From the NCBI RefSeq assembly GCF_039994875.1, contig NZ_CP121196.1:2976001-3040000 (forward strand): 64,000 nt of DNA. Direction: 5' to 3'. The position numbers were made by a program, and so were the translations under genes. Source of the DNA: Telmatobacter sp. DSM 110680 (GTDB lineage Bacteria > Acidobacteriota > Terriglobia > Terriglobales > Acidobacteriaceae). This document shows positions 51,809-60,920 of the stretch, in pieces; positions within the stretch are counted from its first letter, which is position 1; each line of letters begins with the position of its first letter. Under the pieces are notes generated by a model that worked only from the letters and a program-made list of their open reading frames with translations, was not told where the DNA came from and searched no databases.

Positions 51809-54670
51809 ATGGATTGGCTCAAAAGCCTTGCCAAGGGAATTGTTTCTCTTTTTCAACGGCGGCTTGTTGAACGGGAACTCGACGAGGAGTTGCAGGGCTA
51901 CCTTGAAGCCTCCGTGGCACATAAGCAGAGCAACGGCATGACCGCGGAGCAGGCGCGCCGAGCTGCAATGGTGGAATTTGGCAGCGGCAATTCTGTGAAG
52001 CACCAGATCTGGGCGTCCCGCTGGGAATCGGCCATGGAGGGAATCCTGAAAGACATTCGTCTGAGCACGCGCAGCCTGCTGAAGAGTCCCGGCTTCACCG
52101 CAACAGCACTGCTTTCTCTCGCGCTTGGTATCGGCGGCAATACTGCAATATTCACTTTGATCAACCAGGTTCTGCTTCGCAATCTTCCAGTTCGCGACCC
52201 GCAACAACTGGTTACATTTGGCAAATCTGAATACGGTGGCGTTGCAGGTGGTATTGATCTGGGAGGTTTTGGCGGCTATTTCCCATGGGACTTTACGCGC
52301 CAGATGGAGGCGAATCCGGGCCCCTTTCAAGGTATCGCCGCATATGGCAGTTTTTCAAACCAGGTAAGCATTCGGACTCATGACGACGGTGCCGCATCAA
52401 GTCAAAGTTCACCAGCTTTGCTGGCACCTGCAAATCTTGTGTCGGGCAACTATTTCAGTGTGCTGGGCGCTCAACCCTTGCTTGGCCGCACCATTGTTCC
52501 GTCGGACGACGCTACGCCGGGAAGCGGAGCGGTTGTCGTATTGAGCTATCACTTCTGGCAGCAATCCCTTTCTTCCAATCCGCACGTCGTGGGAAAAACC
52601 ATTTCTATCAACGGGACTCCGTTTGAGGTCGTCGGGGTCATGCCGCAAGCATTTCACGGTATCAAACAGGACCTGGAACCGACAGAACTGTGGACGCCGA
52701 TCAGTATGCAGACCGTAGTACTACAGCAGCCGACGATGCTCACGCCGCACTCCGGTTTGTATTTCCTTCATCTGTTCGCGCGGCTGACAGAAGGCGCGGC
52801 AGCGCACAAGGCCGAATTTGCGCAAAGCCAGAACTGGCTGAATCAGCAGATCCGTGATGGCATGCGCGAACGAGAGGGAACGAACATTCCGGTCGACCGG
52901 CAAATCGAGATCAGCCGAATAGAGGTTCCGCTTGTTCGAGCCGCGCACGGCGTTTCACTCGTTCGCAGCCAGTATGGAGAATCGCTCCAGATCCTCATGA
53001 TCGTTGTCGCATTGGTGCTGCTGATCGCCTGTGCCAATCTGGCTAACTTTTTGCTCTCGCGGGCTACGACGCGCCGTCACGAAATCCTCACGCGACTGGC
53101 CCTGGGATCGAATCGCATGCGCATCGTGCGGCAGGGATTGGTAGAGACGTTCCTCCTGTCGTTCGTTGGAGGGTTTATGGGACTGGGGATCGCCTTCGCA
53201 GCGACCCGCGCTTTGATTGCATTTGTCAGCCGGGGCAATGCTTATGTCGATTTGAGTCCAACCCCTAATTCCGGAGTGCTGCTCTTCACGCTCGGCGTTT
53301 CTCTTTTGACAGGGATTTTGTTTGGACTCGCGCCGTCAATTCACGCGGCGCGCATTGGAAGTCATGGAACCTTAAGTGCCGGAGCACGCACCGCTGCAAG
53401 TGCTGGCGGAAAGATGGCGAGGTTCTGGCCCAAAGCGCTGGTGACGCTTCAGGTGATGCTTTCGCTGGTCCTGCTGGTGGTGGCTGGCCTTTTCCTTAGG
53501 ACCCTGCGGAACTTGCAGGATCAGGATTACGGCTTCGAGCGATCTCACCTGCTGCTGGCCGATGTCGGAGAGCATCTGGCGGGATATGCGCCTCACCAGG
53601 TAGCTGCACTCCACCAGACGCTGCTGGATCGTCTCTCTGCGATACCGGGAGTGCGCTCGGCTGCACTGTCTGCAACTCCACCGATCAGCTTCGGTTCCTG
53701 GACTTCTAATATTTCACTTGCCGGTTATACGCCTGCTCCCAAAGAGAACATGGTGTCGATTTTGAATCGAGTTTCTGGGCAGTACTTCGAGACTGCCGGA
53801 ATCTCGATTGTTGCAGGCCGCGCGATCACTCCCGCGGACACTACAAACAGTCTCAAAGTCGCCGTCGTGAGCCAGACGCTGGCAAGGAAATACTTCCCAA
53901 AGGGAGATGCAATCGGGAAGCAGCTAACCATCGGGATCGATTCGGTAAAAGGTCCATGGCAGATTGTCGGAATTGCAAGGGACACGAAACCCGGCGATCC
54001 GCGCATCACCGATCCTGTGAGAATGACGTACATTCCCCTCTCGCAGATCGAAACGTATCTTCCTGCCGCTGTCGCATCCGTGAGCGGAAAAGCTGGGCAA
54101 CCGACGCCTCGCGAAGAGAACGAAGATTGCTATGCGCACACAATCTTGATTCGCACGACGAGCGACCCTGAGAAGACAATCGCGGACCTTCGAGCCGCTG
54201 TTGCGCAGGTCGACCCGAACCTTCCTCTTCTACAAGTCACCACAATCCGCGATCAAGTTTCTAACCTTATCTCGCACGACGAACTCATCTCGACCCTTAC
54301 CAGCCTGTTTTCACTACTCGCACTGCTGTTGGCGGCAATCGGGCTGTACGGCGTGATGAGCTACAACGTGGCTCGTCGTACCAACGAGATTGGGATACGG
54401 ATTGCGCTCGGCGCTCAAAGTGCAAATGTACTGCGGATGATCATGCGCGAGTCGCTGGTGCTGCTGGCAATCGGGACCGTACTGGGCTTGCCACTCGCGG
54501 TGTTGGCGACCCGTATCATCAAGGAACAATTGTTTGCCGTGGGCTCCATTGACCCAGTTTCATTCGCCGTCGCGTTGCTAGTGGTGAGTCTGATGACGAT
54601 GGCCGCCGGATGGCTGCCGGCTCGCCGCGCCGCCGGTGTCGATCCGGTTACAGCACTTCGATTCGAATGA
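51809..54670 (+). CDS. ADOP-type ABC transporter permease (MacB/FtsX-like, duplicated)
   Basis: A 953-residue inner-membrane protein. An N-terminal helical domain (about 1-90, RRLVERELDEELQGYLEASV) is typical of acidobacterial duplicated orphan permeases. Two MacB periplasmic-core plus FtsX units follow. Membrane helices lie near 100-120, 395-415, 440-470, 490-515, 560-585, 830-855, 875-905 and 920-945. The first unit opens with SPGFTATALLSLALGIGGNTAIF. The end ADRR-type motif AGWLPARRAAGVDPVTALRFE is characteristic. No ATPase gene is adjacent, as usual for the family, so its energy source is encoded elsewhere or absent. It is co-transcribed with PadR. Confidence 0.93.
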   Translation: MDWLKSLAKGIVSLFQRRLVERELDEELQGYLEASVAHKQSNGMTAEQARRAAMVEFGSGNSVKHQIWASRWESAMEGILKDIRLSTRSLLKSPGFTATALLSLALGIGGNTAIFTLINQVLLRNLPVRDPQQLVTFGKSEYGGVAGGIDLGGFGGYFPWDFTRQMEANPGPFQGIAAYGSFSNQVSIRTHDDGAASSQSSPALLAPANLVSGNYFSVLGAQPLLGRTIVPSDDATPGSGAVVVLSYHFWQQSLSSNPHVVGKTISINGTPFEVVGVMPQAFHGIKQDLEPTELWTPISMQTVVLQQPTMLTPHSGLYFLHLFARLTEGAAAHKAEFAQSQNWLNQQIRDGMREREGTNIPVDRQIEISRIEVPLVRAAHGVSLVRSQYGESLQILMIVVALVLLIACANLANFLLSRATTRRHEILTRLALGSNRMRIVRQGLVETFLLSFVGGFMGLGIAFAATRALIAFVSRGNAYVDLSPTPNSGVLLFTLGVSLLTGILFGLAPSIHAARIGSHGTLSAGARTAASAGGKMARFWPKALVTLQVMLSLVLLVVAGLFLRTLRNLQDQDYGFERSHLLLADVGEHLAGYAPHQVAALHQTLLDRLSAIPGVRSAALSATPPISFGSWTSNISLAGYTPAPKENMVSILNRVSGQYFETAGISIVAGRAITPADTTNSLKVAVVSQTLARKYFPKGDAIGKQLTIGIDSVKGPWQIVGIARDTKPGDPRITDPVRMTYIPLSQIETYLPAAVASVSGKAGQPTPREENEDCYAHTILIRTTSDPEKTIADLRAAVAQVDPNLPLLQVTTIRDQVSNLISHDELISTLTSLFSLLALLLAAIGLYGVMSYNVARRTNEIGIRIALGAQSANVLRMIMRESLVLLAIGTVLGLPLAVLATRIIKEQLFAVGSIDPVSFAVALLVVSLMTMAAGWLPARRAAGVDPVTALRFE

Positions 54671-54676
54671 AGTTGA

Positions 54677-55636
54677 TCATGACATTTTGAGCGCCACTGG
54701 CTGGTTCCAGGGCGCAACGCTTTCTTCGTACTCCATCGGATCGCCGAAGCCCTGGGTTTCGACGCCGAGCTGGCGCAGAGCGTCCAGGGCCATCAAACGG
54801 CGGTGCGCGTTGAACGTCATGATGTGGGCGAAGACGCCTCCAAATGTGAAGGTTTCTGCCGGTTCACACAGGGCGTCAACGAATGTATCATCCCAGGCGG
54901 AGCGGTTGCGGATGTCGGCGAAGATCCGATGCAATTCGGCATCGGTTTTTTCGAGTCTTTGCATCATTGCTTGCGGGGAGCGCTGCGACGGGGCTGGGCC
55001 GTTCATATCCATCGGGGTTCCGGAAAGCGCAGCGGTCCAGACTTCCTTGGTGAAGATGATGTTTTCGAACAATTGCCGCAGAGTCTTATTCGACTCCCGC
55101 CAGGGGAGCAGTTCAACGACGGTCGGCATTGGTCGATCCAATAGTTCGTCTGTCAACGCGCTCGCGTATTCCAGCAAGCGCCGCGTGTGCCAGGAGTCGT
55201 TACCTGCAAAGCGATCGAATAAATCCATGTCTCCTCCTCCTTTTGTTGGGGAACCGGGGGCTAAGAAGTGAATCTTGTTGGACGCCGGCAGATGAAAGTG
55301 AGGATCACGCATGCGGCGGTAACGGCTGGGGGATATCCGGAAAGACTTCCGGAAGGCGCGAGAGAACGCTTCTAACGATCCGAAGCCGGCGTCCAGAGCG
55401 ACATCTGTGACCGACGATCCCGTGTGCGCCAGGTGGTATGCGGCTCTTTCCAACAAGAGACGTCGTCGCATGGCCGCGGGAGTTTCCTCGATAACATCTC
55501 GGAATAATCGATGAAATTTGGTGCGGCTTTGATAGGCCCTGTGCGCCAGGTCTTGCGTTTTTGCTGGTGTATCCAGAGAATTTGCGACAATCGTAGCGAA
55601 GCGGTCTGCCATGTCCGGACTTTTCAGATCAGGCAT
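54677..55636 (-). CDS. AraC-type HTH fused to a DinB-like domain
   Basis: A 319-residue protein with GGAGG 7 bases before the ATG. The N-terminal half (about 20-115) is an AraC DNA-binding domain: two helix-turn-helix units, with LLLERAAYHLAHTGSSVTDVALDAGFGSLEAFSRAFRK-like order and ISPSRYRRM. The C-terminal part (about 140-305) resembles a DinB four-helix bundle: HTRRLLEYASALTDEL, LRQLFENIIFTKEVW and FAHIMTFNAHRRLMAL. The latter has His residues at positions that can bind metal. It is likely a regulator whose DinB-like domain binds a small thiol or metal. It is convergent with the ADOP permease (6-bp gap) and downstream of the kinase gene on the same strand. Confidence 0.82.
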   Translation of the reverse strand: MPDLKSPDMADRFATIVANSLDTPAKTQDLAHRAYQSRTKFHRLFRDVIEETPAAMRRRLLLERAAYHLAHTGSSVTDVALDAGFGSLEAFSRAFRKSFRISPSRYRRMRDPHFHLPASNKIHFLAPGSPTKGGGDMDLFDRFAGNDSWHTRRLLEYASALTDELLDRPMPTVVELLPWRESNKTLRQLFENIIFTKEVWTAALSGTPMDMNGPAPSQRSPQAMMQRLEKTDAELHRIFADIRNRSAWDDTFVDALCEPAETFTFGGVFAHIMTFNAHRRLMALDALRQLGVETQGFGDPMEYEESVAPWNQPVALKMS

Positions 55637-55735
55637 GTGTCCGCCTCCTCATGATGAAAGAATCATAGACAAGAACGAAACCCTCCGCCTGATCGAGCGT
55701 CCCAATGTTTGCGACCGACTTTCAGTTTTGAAGAA

Positions 55736-58381
55736 CTATTTGGGTGGGTTCGGCGTCCAGTTCAGAATTAGGTTCAGAGATGAGGTTCCGGCGGAGTTTT
55801 CGCTGATGATGAGGAATCGTTTGCCATCGGGGGCAATGTCCCAACTCATCGGGCCGGTGCGAATTCCGGTGTCTACCATCTCTGTGTCGAACAGAGCGTG
55901 GGGTGTCATGGATTGGAAGGTTGGGCTGGTGGTCACGGCTGCCGCCATCATCTTCCAATCAGGCGAAATGAAGAACAACTCTTTCCCGTCGCGCCGCCAG
56001 CGAGGCATTACCCCACCGCCGCGGGATACTAACCATCTGCCTTTGTTGCTTGCAGAAGGAAAGGGGATTACGTAGATCTCACTTTGTCCGGATTCATTGG
56101 ACGTGTAAGCGACCCAATGCCCATCGGGTGAGAACTGTCCTTGATCTTCAGTGGCCTGTGTCTGCGCAAGAACCAGGGGATGCAGGTCGGGCTGTCCGAT
56201 CGGTAAGGCAAAAAGGTCTGCTCCGGTTTGAGGATTGATCTGGGCGTAGATCAAGTAGTGCCCGTCGGGTGACCAACTTTTGGGAACCGCCAGTGTCGGC
56301 GATGCAAGCAGGAGTTCTTCAGGCGTACCGCCGCTCGTCGCTATTCGGTAGATGCCCTTCGATCCGTAATAGGCGATGTAGCGGCCGTCGGGCGACCAGG
56401 CAGGATTCATCCCGCCGGACGAGCCAAAGGTCAACCGGCTGATATTACCTTTTTCAAACTCAAGGAGCGAGATCGCGCCTCCCGGATCGCCGACGAGTCG
56501 CTTGCCGTCCGGTGAGATCATCGCGACGCCGCCGGCATCGCCGATCGCGCCGAGGTTGTTACCCTGGCGGTCGCGCCAGACGTACTGCCAGCTACTGCGC
56601 GTGCCCGAGACGTAGGCCAGCACTCCATTGTAGGAAGATGCGGTCAGCCACCTGGAGTTTGTGCCCACCGCGATCTCCTGCGCGACTGGAAATGGGTCGC
56701 TTGACGGTTCGAGTCGCTTCATGTCAAACGGCAACGCCATCAAGGTGCCGGCGCGAGTGAACATGATGGCGCCCATGCGGCTGCCGGGGATTGGTGCAAC
56801 GATCGTTGGTGGGGTGACATCGGGCAGGATTCTCCGGGCCTCCGGTCCATCCATCGAATCGAGCCACAGCCCGGAGTCCATCGCGCGCCCAACCAGATTG
56901 CGCGTGGCGATGTAGTGACGGCCATCGGGCAGGAACGCCGGGAAAAGCTCGGTGATGCCGGGATGGCCAGGGAGTCGAGATACCGCCCCTCCTGCGTCAG
57001 AGACTCGCTGCACTTGTGTGAGAGCGCCGATGAGAATGTCGCCGCTTTGATTCCATGTGCCACCGACGGCGGCGAGCGCGTCGCAGAGGGTTTGAACCGG
57101 TCCACCAGATCGCTCGACTTTTTTGAGCCGGGCATCAGCGAAGAAGGCGATAAACCTGCTGTCGGGCGACCAGAATGGATCGACCGCATTCTCGGTGCCT
57201 GCGAGTGGGACCAGATCCTGCGCATCAAGAGCGCGAATCCAGATCTGCTGTTTGCCATCCTTCACCAAAACGACGGCGATGTGGCGGCCATCGGGCGAGA
57301 CCGCAAGCGAGCGGACCCGGGACTTTTCCGGAAGTAGGATGCTTACACGGCTTAACGGCTGCGGTGGACCTTGTCTGCGGAAAAAAAAGAAAGCGATAAC
57401 GCATACGAGCAACAGCGCCGCCACTGCGGCACCGAGCAGGAAATTATAAGAATGTGCCGGAGTAGCTGGAGAAACTTGTGCAATCGATTCCAGTTCCCAT
57501 CTTAGATCGCGCGCGCTTTGCCATCTCTCATCGGGGTCAACTTCGAGGCAGCGGTTGACTATGCGATCGAGAGCAGGCGACAGAGTTCCAGCATTTTTCG
57601 AACGCTTGCCGGATGTCATCTCCGCCAGAATCAGACCGAGCGCGAAGATGTCGGAACGGAAGTCCGCCTCTTTTCCCTCCAATCGTTCGGGAGCCAGATA
57701 GGCCGGAGTGCCCATCACTCCTCCTGCCTGTGTAAACGATGGATCTGCAGCCGATTTTGCGAGGCCGAAATCGAGTACCTTCACGCCGGACTTCGTGAGC
57801 ATGATGTTGGCGGGTTTGAGATCGCGGTGAACGATGCCCTTGGCATGAGCCACCGCTAGCGCCTCCGCGATCTGGGCTCCGAAGCGGATGGTGTCGCTAA
57901 TCGACAGCTTGCCACGCTTGAGACGAGCAGACAGAGTTTCGCGATCGACCAGTTCCATTACTAGATAGTTGGGACCGACATCATAGAGCGTACAGACGTT
58001 GGGATGGCTTATGGCTGCGATGGACCGCGACTCCTGCTCGAAGCGGTCAATGAAAGCTTGCTTGCAGATTTTGATGGCTACCGGCCGATTTAGGCGGGTG
58101 TCTGTGGCACGAAACACGTGCCCCATGCCACCCTCGCCGATCACTGCATCGATTCTGTATGGGCCGAGCCGGAAGCCGGGAGAGACGGGGGCGTCGACCA
58201 AACCTGTAATGAGATCGGCTGCACGCTGATCGAGCAGCTTGGCGCCGCTCGGCGAGTTATGGGACAGGAGCTTTTCTACCTCGAGGCGAACTTCAGGGTC
58301 GGCACCGTCGAGAACTCCAGCGCCGTGCTCACATGCGGAGTGGTAGAGTTCCTCAATCTGCCGCCAGCGCTGCGAAGACAA
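55736..58381 (-). CDS. Ser/Thr protein kinase with transmembrane segment and WD40-like/TolB propeller
   Basis: An 881-residue sensor kinase starting at TTG (58381) with GAGG 6 bases upstream; MSSQRWRQIEELYHSA is the usual acidobacterial opening. The kinase domain (about 75-300) has GEGGMG, AIK, HRDLKPANIM, DFGLAK and GTPAYLAPE, all intact. One membrane helix (about 316-338) is followed by an extracytoplasmic PD40/TolB propeller (about 345-880) with AVSPDGRHIAVV, FWSPDSRFIAFF, AWSPDGRYIAYY and QFSPDGHWVAYT. The propeller probably senses an envelope ligand. It is divergent from an ECF sigma factor gene, a pairing common in this phylum. Confidence 0.94.
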   Translation of the reverse strand: MSSQRWRQIEELYHSACEHGAGVLDGADPEVRLEVEKLLSHNSPSGAKLLDQRAADLITGLVDAPVSPGFRLGPYRIDAVIGEGGMGHVFRATDTRLNRPVAIKICKQAFIDRFEQESRSIAAISHPNVCTLYDVGPNYLVMELVDRETLSARLKRGKLSISDTIRFGAQIAEALAVAHAKGIVHRDLKPANIMLTKSGVKVLDFGLAKSAADPSFTQAGGVMGTPAYLAPERLEGKEADFRSDIFALGLILAEMTSGKRSKNAGTLSPALDRIVNRCLEVDPDERWQSARDLRWELESIAQVSPATPAHSYNFLLGAAVAALLLVCVIAFFFFRRQGPPQPLSRVSILLPEKSRVRSLAVSPDGRHIAVVLVKDGKQQIWIRALDAQDLVPLAGTENAVDPFWSPDSRFIAFFADARLKKVERSGGPVQTLCDALAAVGGTWNQSGDILIGALTQVQRVSDAGGAVSRLPGHPGITELFPAFLPDGRHYIATRNLVGRAMDSGLWLDSMDGPEARRILPDVTPPTIVAPIPGSRMGAIMFTRAGTLMALPFDMKRLEPSSDPFPVAQEIAVGTNSRWLTASSYNGVLAYVSGTRSSWQYVWRDRQGNNLGAIGDAGGVAMISPDGKRLVGDPGGAISLLEFEKGNISRLTFGSSGGMNPAWSPDGRYIAYYGSKGIYRIATSGGTPEELLLASPTLAVPKSWSPDGHYLIYAQINPQTGADLFALPIGQPDLHPLVLAQTQATEDQGQFSPDGHWVAYTSNESGQSEIYVIPFPSASNKGRWLVSRGGGVMPRWRRDGKELFFISPDWKMMAAAVTTSPTFQSMTPHALFDTEMVDTGIRTGPMSWDIAPDGKRFLIISENSAGTSSLNLILNWTPNPPK

Positions 58382-58496
58382 GGATTACCTCACTGGGGAT
58401 AAATGGTGGATGGTATTATGACGCCGACGGCGAGGGGTTGTACACGGCCTTGTCGCGCATGCTCCATCTATGAGGGTCAGTTGGGAGGTCTTGGCG

Positions 58497-59093
58497 GTGT
58501 CCGATCAGCCTCAGATGAGTTCCGAAGAGCCGTCAACGTCGGAAACGACTCAGCTTCTTCGAGCGTGGGCTGATGGTGACCGGGGCGCCCTGGAGCAACT
58601 GACACCTCGCGTCTATCGCACGCTGCGGCGCATAGCCGGATACCAGATGCAGCAGGAGCGCGCCGGTGACTCGATGCAGGCCACTGCCCTGGTGCATGAG
58701 GCCTACCTGGAATTGATCGACGTGACCAACGTGAATTGGCAGCACCGTGCGCACTTCTTTGCGGTCTCGGCGCAGATCATGCGTCATATTTTGCTAGACC
58801 GGGCAAGACGACGGGTGGCGGCAAAGCGAGGTGGGACCGCGGAACGCGTGAATCTGGATGAGTTGCCTGATCTCAGCGGTGACCGAGCGAGGGAACTGAT
58901 CGCGCTGGAAGATGCTCTGAACGCACTGTCTGAGAAAGATTCTCGCAAGGCCCGCGTTGTCGAGTTGCGATTTTTTGGCGGACTGAGCGTGGAGGAGACG
59001 GCCGAGGTGCTGGAAGTCTCGCCCGAGACTGTCATGCGGGACTGGAAGTTTGCACGATCGTGGCTGCAGGCCGAACTCAGCAGCAACGGCTAG
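58497..59093 (+). CDS. ECF subfamily sigma-70 factor (acidobacterial/ECF-STK type)
   Basis: A 198-residue sigma factor. GTG at 58497 is preferred because GGGAGG lies 8 bases upstream; ATG at 58515 and 58470 are alternatives. Region 2 has LVHEAYLELIDV and HFFAVSAQIMRHILLDRARRR. Region 4 has VVELRFFGGLSVEETAEVL and SPETVMRDWKFARSWL. The long insertion pattern matches sigma factors found next to Ser/Thr kinases (TIGR02999-like). No anti-sigma gene is adjacent; control may come from phosphorylation by the divergent kinase (starts 115 bp apart). Confidence 0.93.
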   Translation: MSDQPQMSSEEPSTSETTQLLRAWADGDRGALEQLTPRVYRTLRRIAGYQMQQERAGDSMQATALVHEAYLELIDVTNVNWQHRAHFFAVSAQIMRHILLDRARRRVAAKRGGTAERVNLDELPDLSGDRARELIALEDALNALSEKDSRKARVVELRFFGGLSVEETAEVLEVSPETVMRDWKFARSWLQAELSSNG

Positions 59094-59236
59094 ACTTTGC
59101 CCGTCAAAAAATATTTACAACTCGTGCCAGTTTTCTTCTTCGGATTGCGCCTAGAGGTGCAAAGGCGATCAGAAACGGTCCGGAACATACCGGCCCTCTG
59201 CTTCGCTCCCCACTTCACACCGATAAGGAGATCGAA

Positions 59237-59701
59237 ATGAAGACGAGTATGTTCCGGATCTGCACAATTCTTGCACTTGGCGTGGTGGCTTCACTGCAGA
59301 CGCTCAAGGCACAACAGCACACAATGGAAGGTGTTTGGAACGTGAGTGTCACCGTCACCAATTGCCAGACAGGCGCGATCATCAGGACTGTTGATTCGCT
59401 GCAGGCATTTCATCATGACGGGACGATCACTGAAACCGCCAACACCGCGTCTCGCGGAATCAGCGAAGGAGTTTGGAAACCCGTTGGTGAGCAGATGTAC
59501 AAGGACAGTTTCTGGTTCTACCGGTATACGAGTACTGGAACATTTGCTTCACTCGCGCATGGGTTCGACACCATCACGCTCGGTTCTGATGGCCACTTTA
59601 CGTCAACCGGCACGGTTCAGGACTTTGATGCGAACGGAAACCTGATTTCGACCGGCTGTGTCATCCACACCGCTTATCGGTTGGCTGATTCGGAGCGGTA
59701 G
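59237..59701 (+). CDS. Small secreted beta-rich protein of unknown function
   Basis: A 154-residue protein. The ATG at 59237 has AAGGAG 6 bases upstream and gives a signal peptide (FRICTILALGVVASLQTLKAQ). The mature domain is beta-rich, with MEGVWNVSVTVTNCQTG, FHHDGTITETANTASRG, and SDGHFTSTGTVQDFDANGN. It has two Cys residues, near residues 47 and 145. This repeating strand pattern suggests a small lipocalin-like or META-like barrel. It follows the ECF sigma gene by about 140 bp on the same strand and ends at a strong terminator. Ligand unknown. Confidence 0.78.
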   Translation: MKTSMFRICTILALGVVASLQTLKAQQHTMEGVWNVSVTVTNCQTGAIIRTVDSLQAFHHDGTITETANTASRGISEGVWKPVGEQMYKDSFWFYRYTSTGTFASLAHGFDTITLGSDGHFTSTGTVQDFDANGNLISTGCVIHTAYRLADSER

Positions 59702-59731
59702 CGCGCGGGAAGGTTGGGCGAAGTATTCAAC

Positions 59732-59776
59732 AAGCCGGCTGGCGAGTGTGCTCCCCGCACACTTGCCAGTCGGCTT
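59732..59776 (+). terminator. Strong long-stem terminator
   Basis: A 20-bp stem (59732-59751 with 59757-59776) that pairs throughout in RNA, using two G-U pairs, and has a TCCCC loop. TAGTTTCTC follows. It sits 31 bp after the stop of the small secreted protein gene and separates it from the amidohydrolase gene. Confidence 0.85.
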
Positions 59777-59856
59777 TAGTTTCTCATCTGATTTGTTCCG
59801 AGAACAAAGGTGGCATCGCATCCTTCGGTTAAGATTCTTGAGTCCGGAGGTTGTTG

Positions 59857-60870
59857 ATGATTTCGCATGTGCGGCGGCTTGCAGTTGTAACTTTTCCTAT
59901 TCTTGCTCTCTCTGCCGGGTTTGCGCTTGGGCAAAACACCAGCGCGACCGTACCTCCGGTGATTGACGTTCACGTTCATGCGATGGACGAGTCGTTTCCC
60001 GGCATGGGAGCAATGTGTCCGAATGAATCGAAGTTTTTAGCCTCTGATCCGAGCACCAAGGAGGCTCCCTTTGGCTGGAGCCAGGAGGAGTGCAGTCCGA
60101 AACTCTATCCCGCGGCGAAGGGCGAGTATTTGAAAGACATGGTCGCGGAGATGGAGCGGCTGAATGTGACGGCCGTCGTCTTTGGCGATCCCAAGAGCGT
60201 GCAAAAGTGGAGAGACGCGGCGCCCAAGCGCGTGATTCCCGGGACGAGTTTCAGCCAGGGAATGACGCCGGGAGGGCGCGTTCCGCTGGAGGAATTGCGC
60301 AAGGACTTTACCAAGGATGGATTCAAGGTGATGGGGGAGATCGGGCTGCAGTATGAAGGTCTCTCGCCCAGCGATCCGTCGGTGGATTCCTATTTTGCTC
60401 TTGCCGAGGAACTCGATATTCCAATTGCGATTCATATGGGAACGGGCGGGTCAGGCCGCGCCAATGTGGCGATGCCGAAGTTTCGGGGATCAATGGGGAA
60501 TCCGCTTTTGCTGGAGGAACTATTGGCTCGGCATCCCAAACTGCGCGTGCAGGTGATGCATGCGGGCTATCCGATGATCGACAACATGTTGACGTTGCTC
60601 CAGGCTAATTCTCACGTCTATGTAGATGTGGCTGGACTGATCTGGAGCTATCCTCTGAAAGAGGTCAACCGTTATATTCAGCGGATAGTGGATGCGGGGT
60701 TCGAAGACCGCGTGATGTTTGGAACCGACCAGATGGAGTGGCCCAAACTGATGGCGTATTCGATCAGCATCATCCAGAATGCCGACTATTTGAGCCCTGA
60801 ACAGAAGCGGGACATTCTGTACAACAACGCTGCACGGTTTCTTCGGCTCGATGTCATGCAGGAAAAGTGA
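59857..60870 (+). CDS. Exported amidohydrolase family protein (Amidohydro_2-like)
   Basis: A 337-residue protein. GGAGG lies 6 bases before the ATG at 59857; TTG codons directly upstream are less likely. A signal peptide (about 4-26, LAVVTFPILALSAGFALGQ) precedes a TIM barrel with IDVHVHAMD (metal His pair), IAIHMGTG, VMHAGYP and MFGTDQMEW (catalytic Asp). Metal-dependent hydrolysis or decarboxylation in the periplasm is likely. A Cys-containing insertion (about 50-85) is unusual. It is followed 50 bp downstream by a beta-propeller gene on the same strand; both are exported, suggesting a shared pathway. Substrate unknown. Confidence 0.86.
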   Translation: MISHVRRLAVVTFPILALSAGFALGQNTSATVPPVIDVHVHAMDESFPGMGAMCPNESKFLASDPSTKEAPFGWSQEECSPKLYPAAKGEYLKDMVAEMERLNVTAVVFGDPKSVQKWRDAAPKRVIPGTSFSQGMTPGGRVPLEELRKDFTKDGFKVMGEIGLQYEGLSPSDPSVDSYFALAEELDIPIAIHMGTGGSGRANVAMPKFRGSMGNPLLLEELLARHPKLRVQVMHAGYPMIDNMLTLLQANSHVYVDVAGLIWSYPLKEVNRYIQRIVDAGFEDRVMFGTDQMEWPKLMAYSISIIQNADYLSPEQKRDILYNNAARFLRLDVMQEK

Positions 60871-60920
60871 ATCGGGCGGCGGACTCAATAGCTAGAACAC
60901 GAATTTCAATGGAGCAGACA

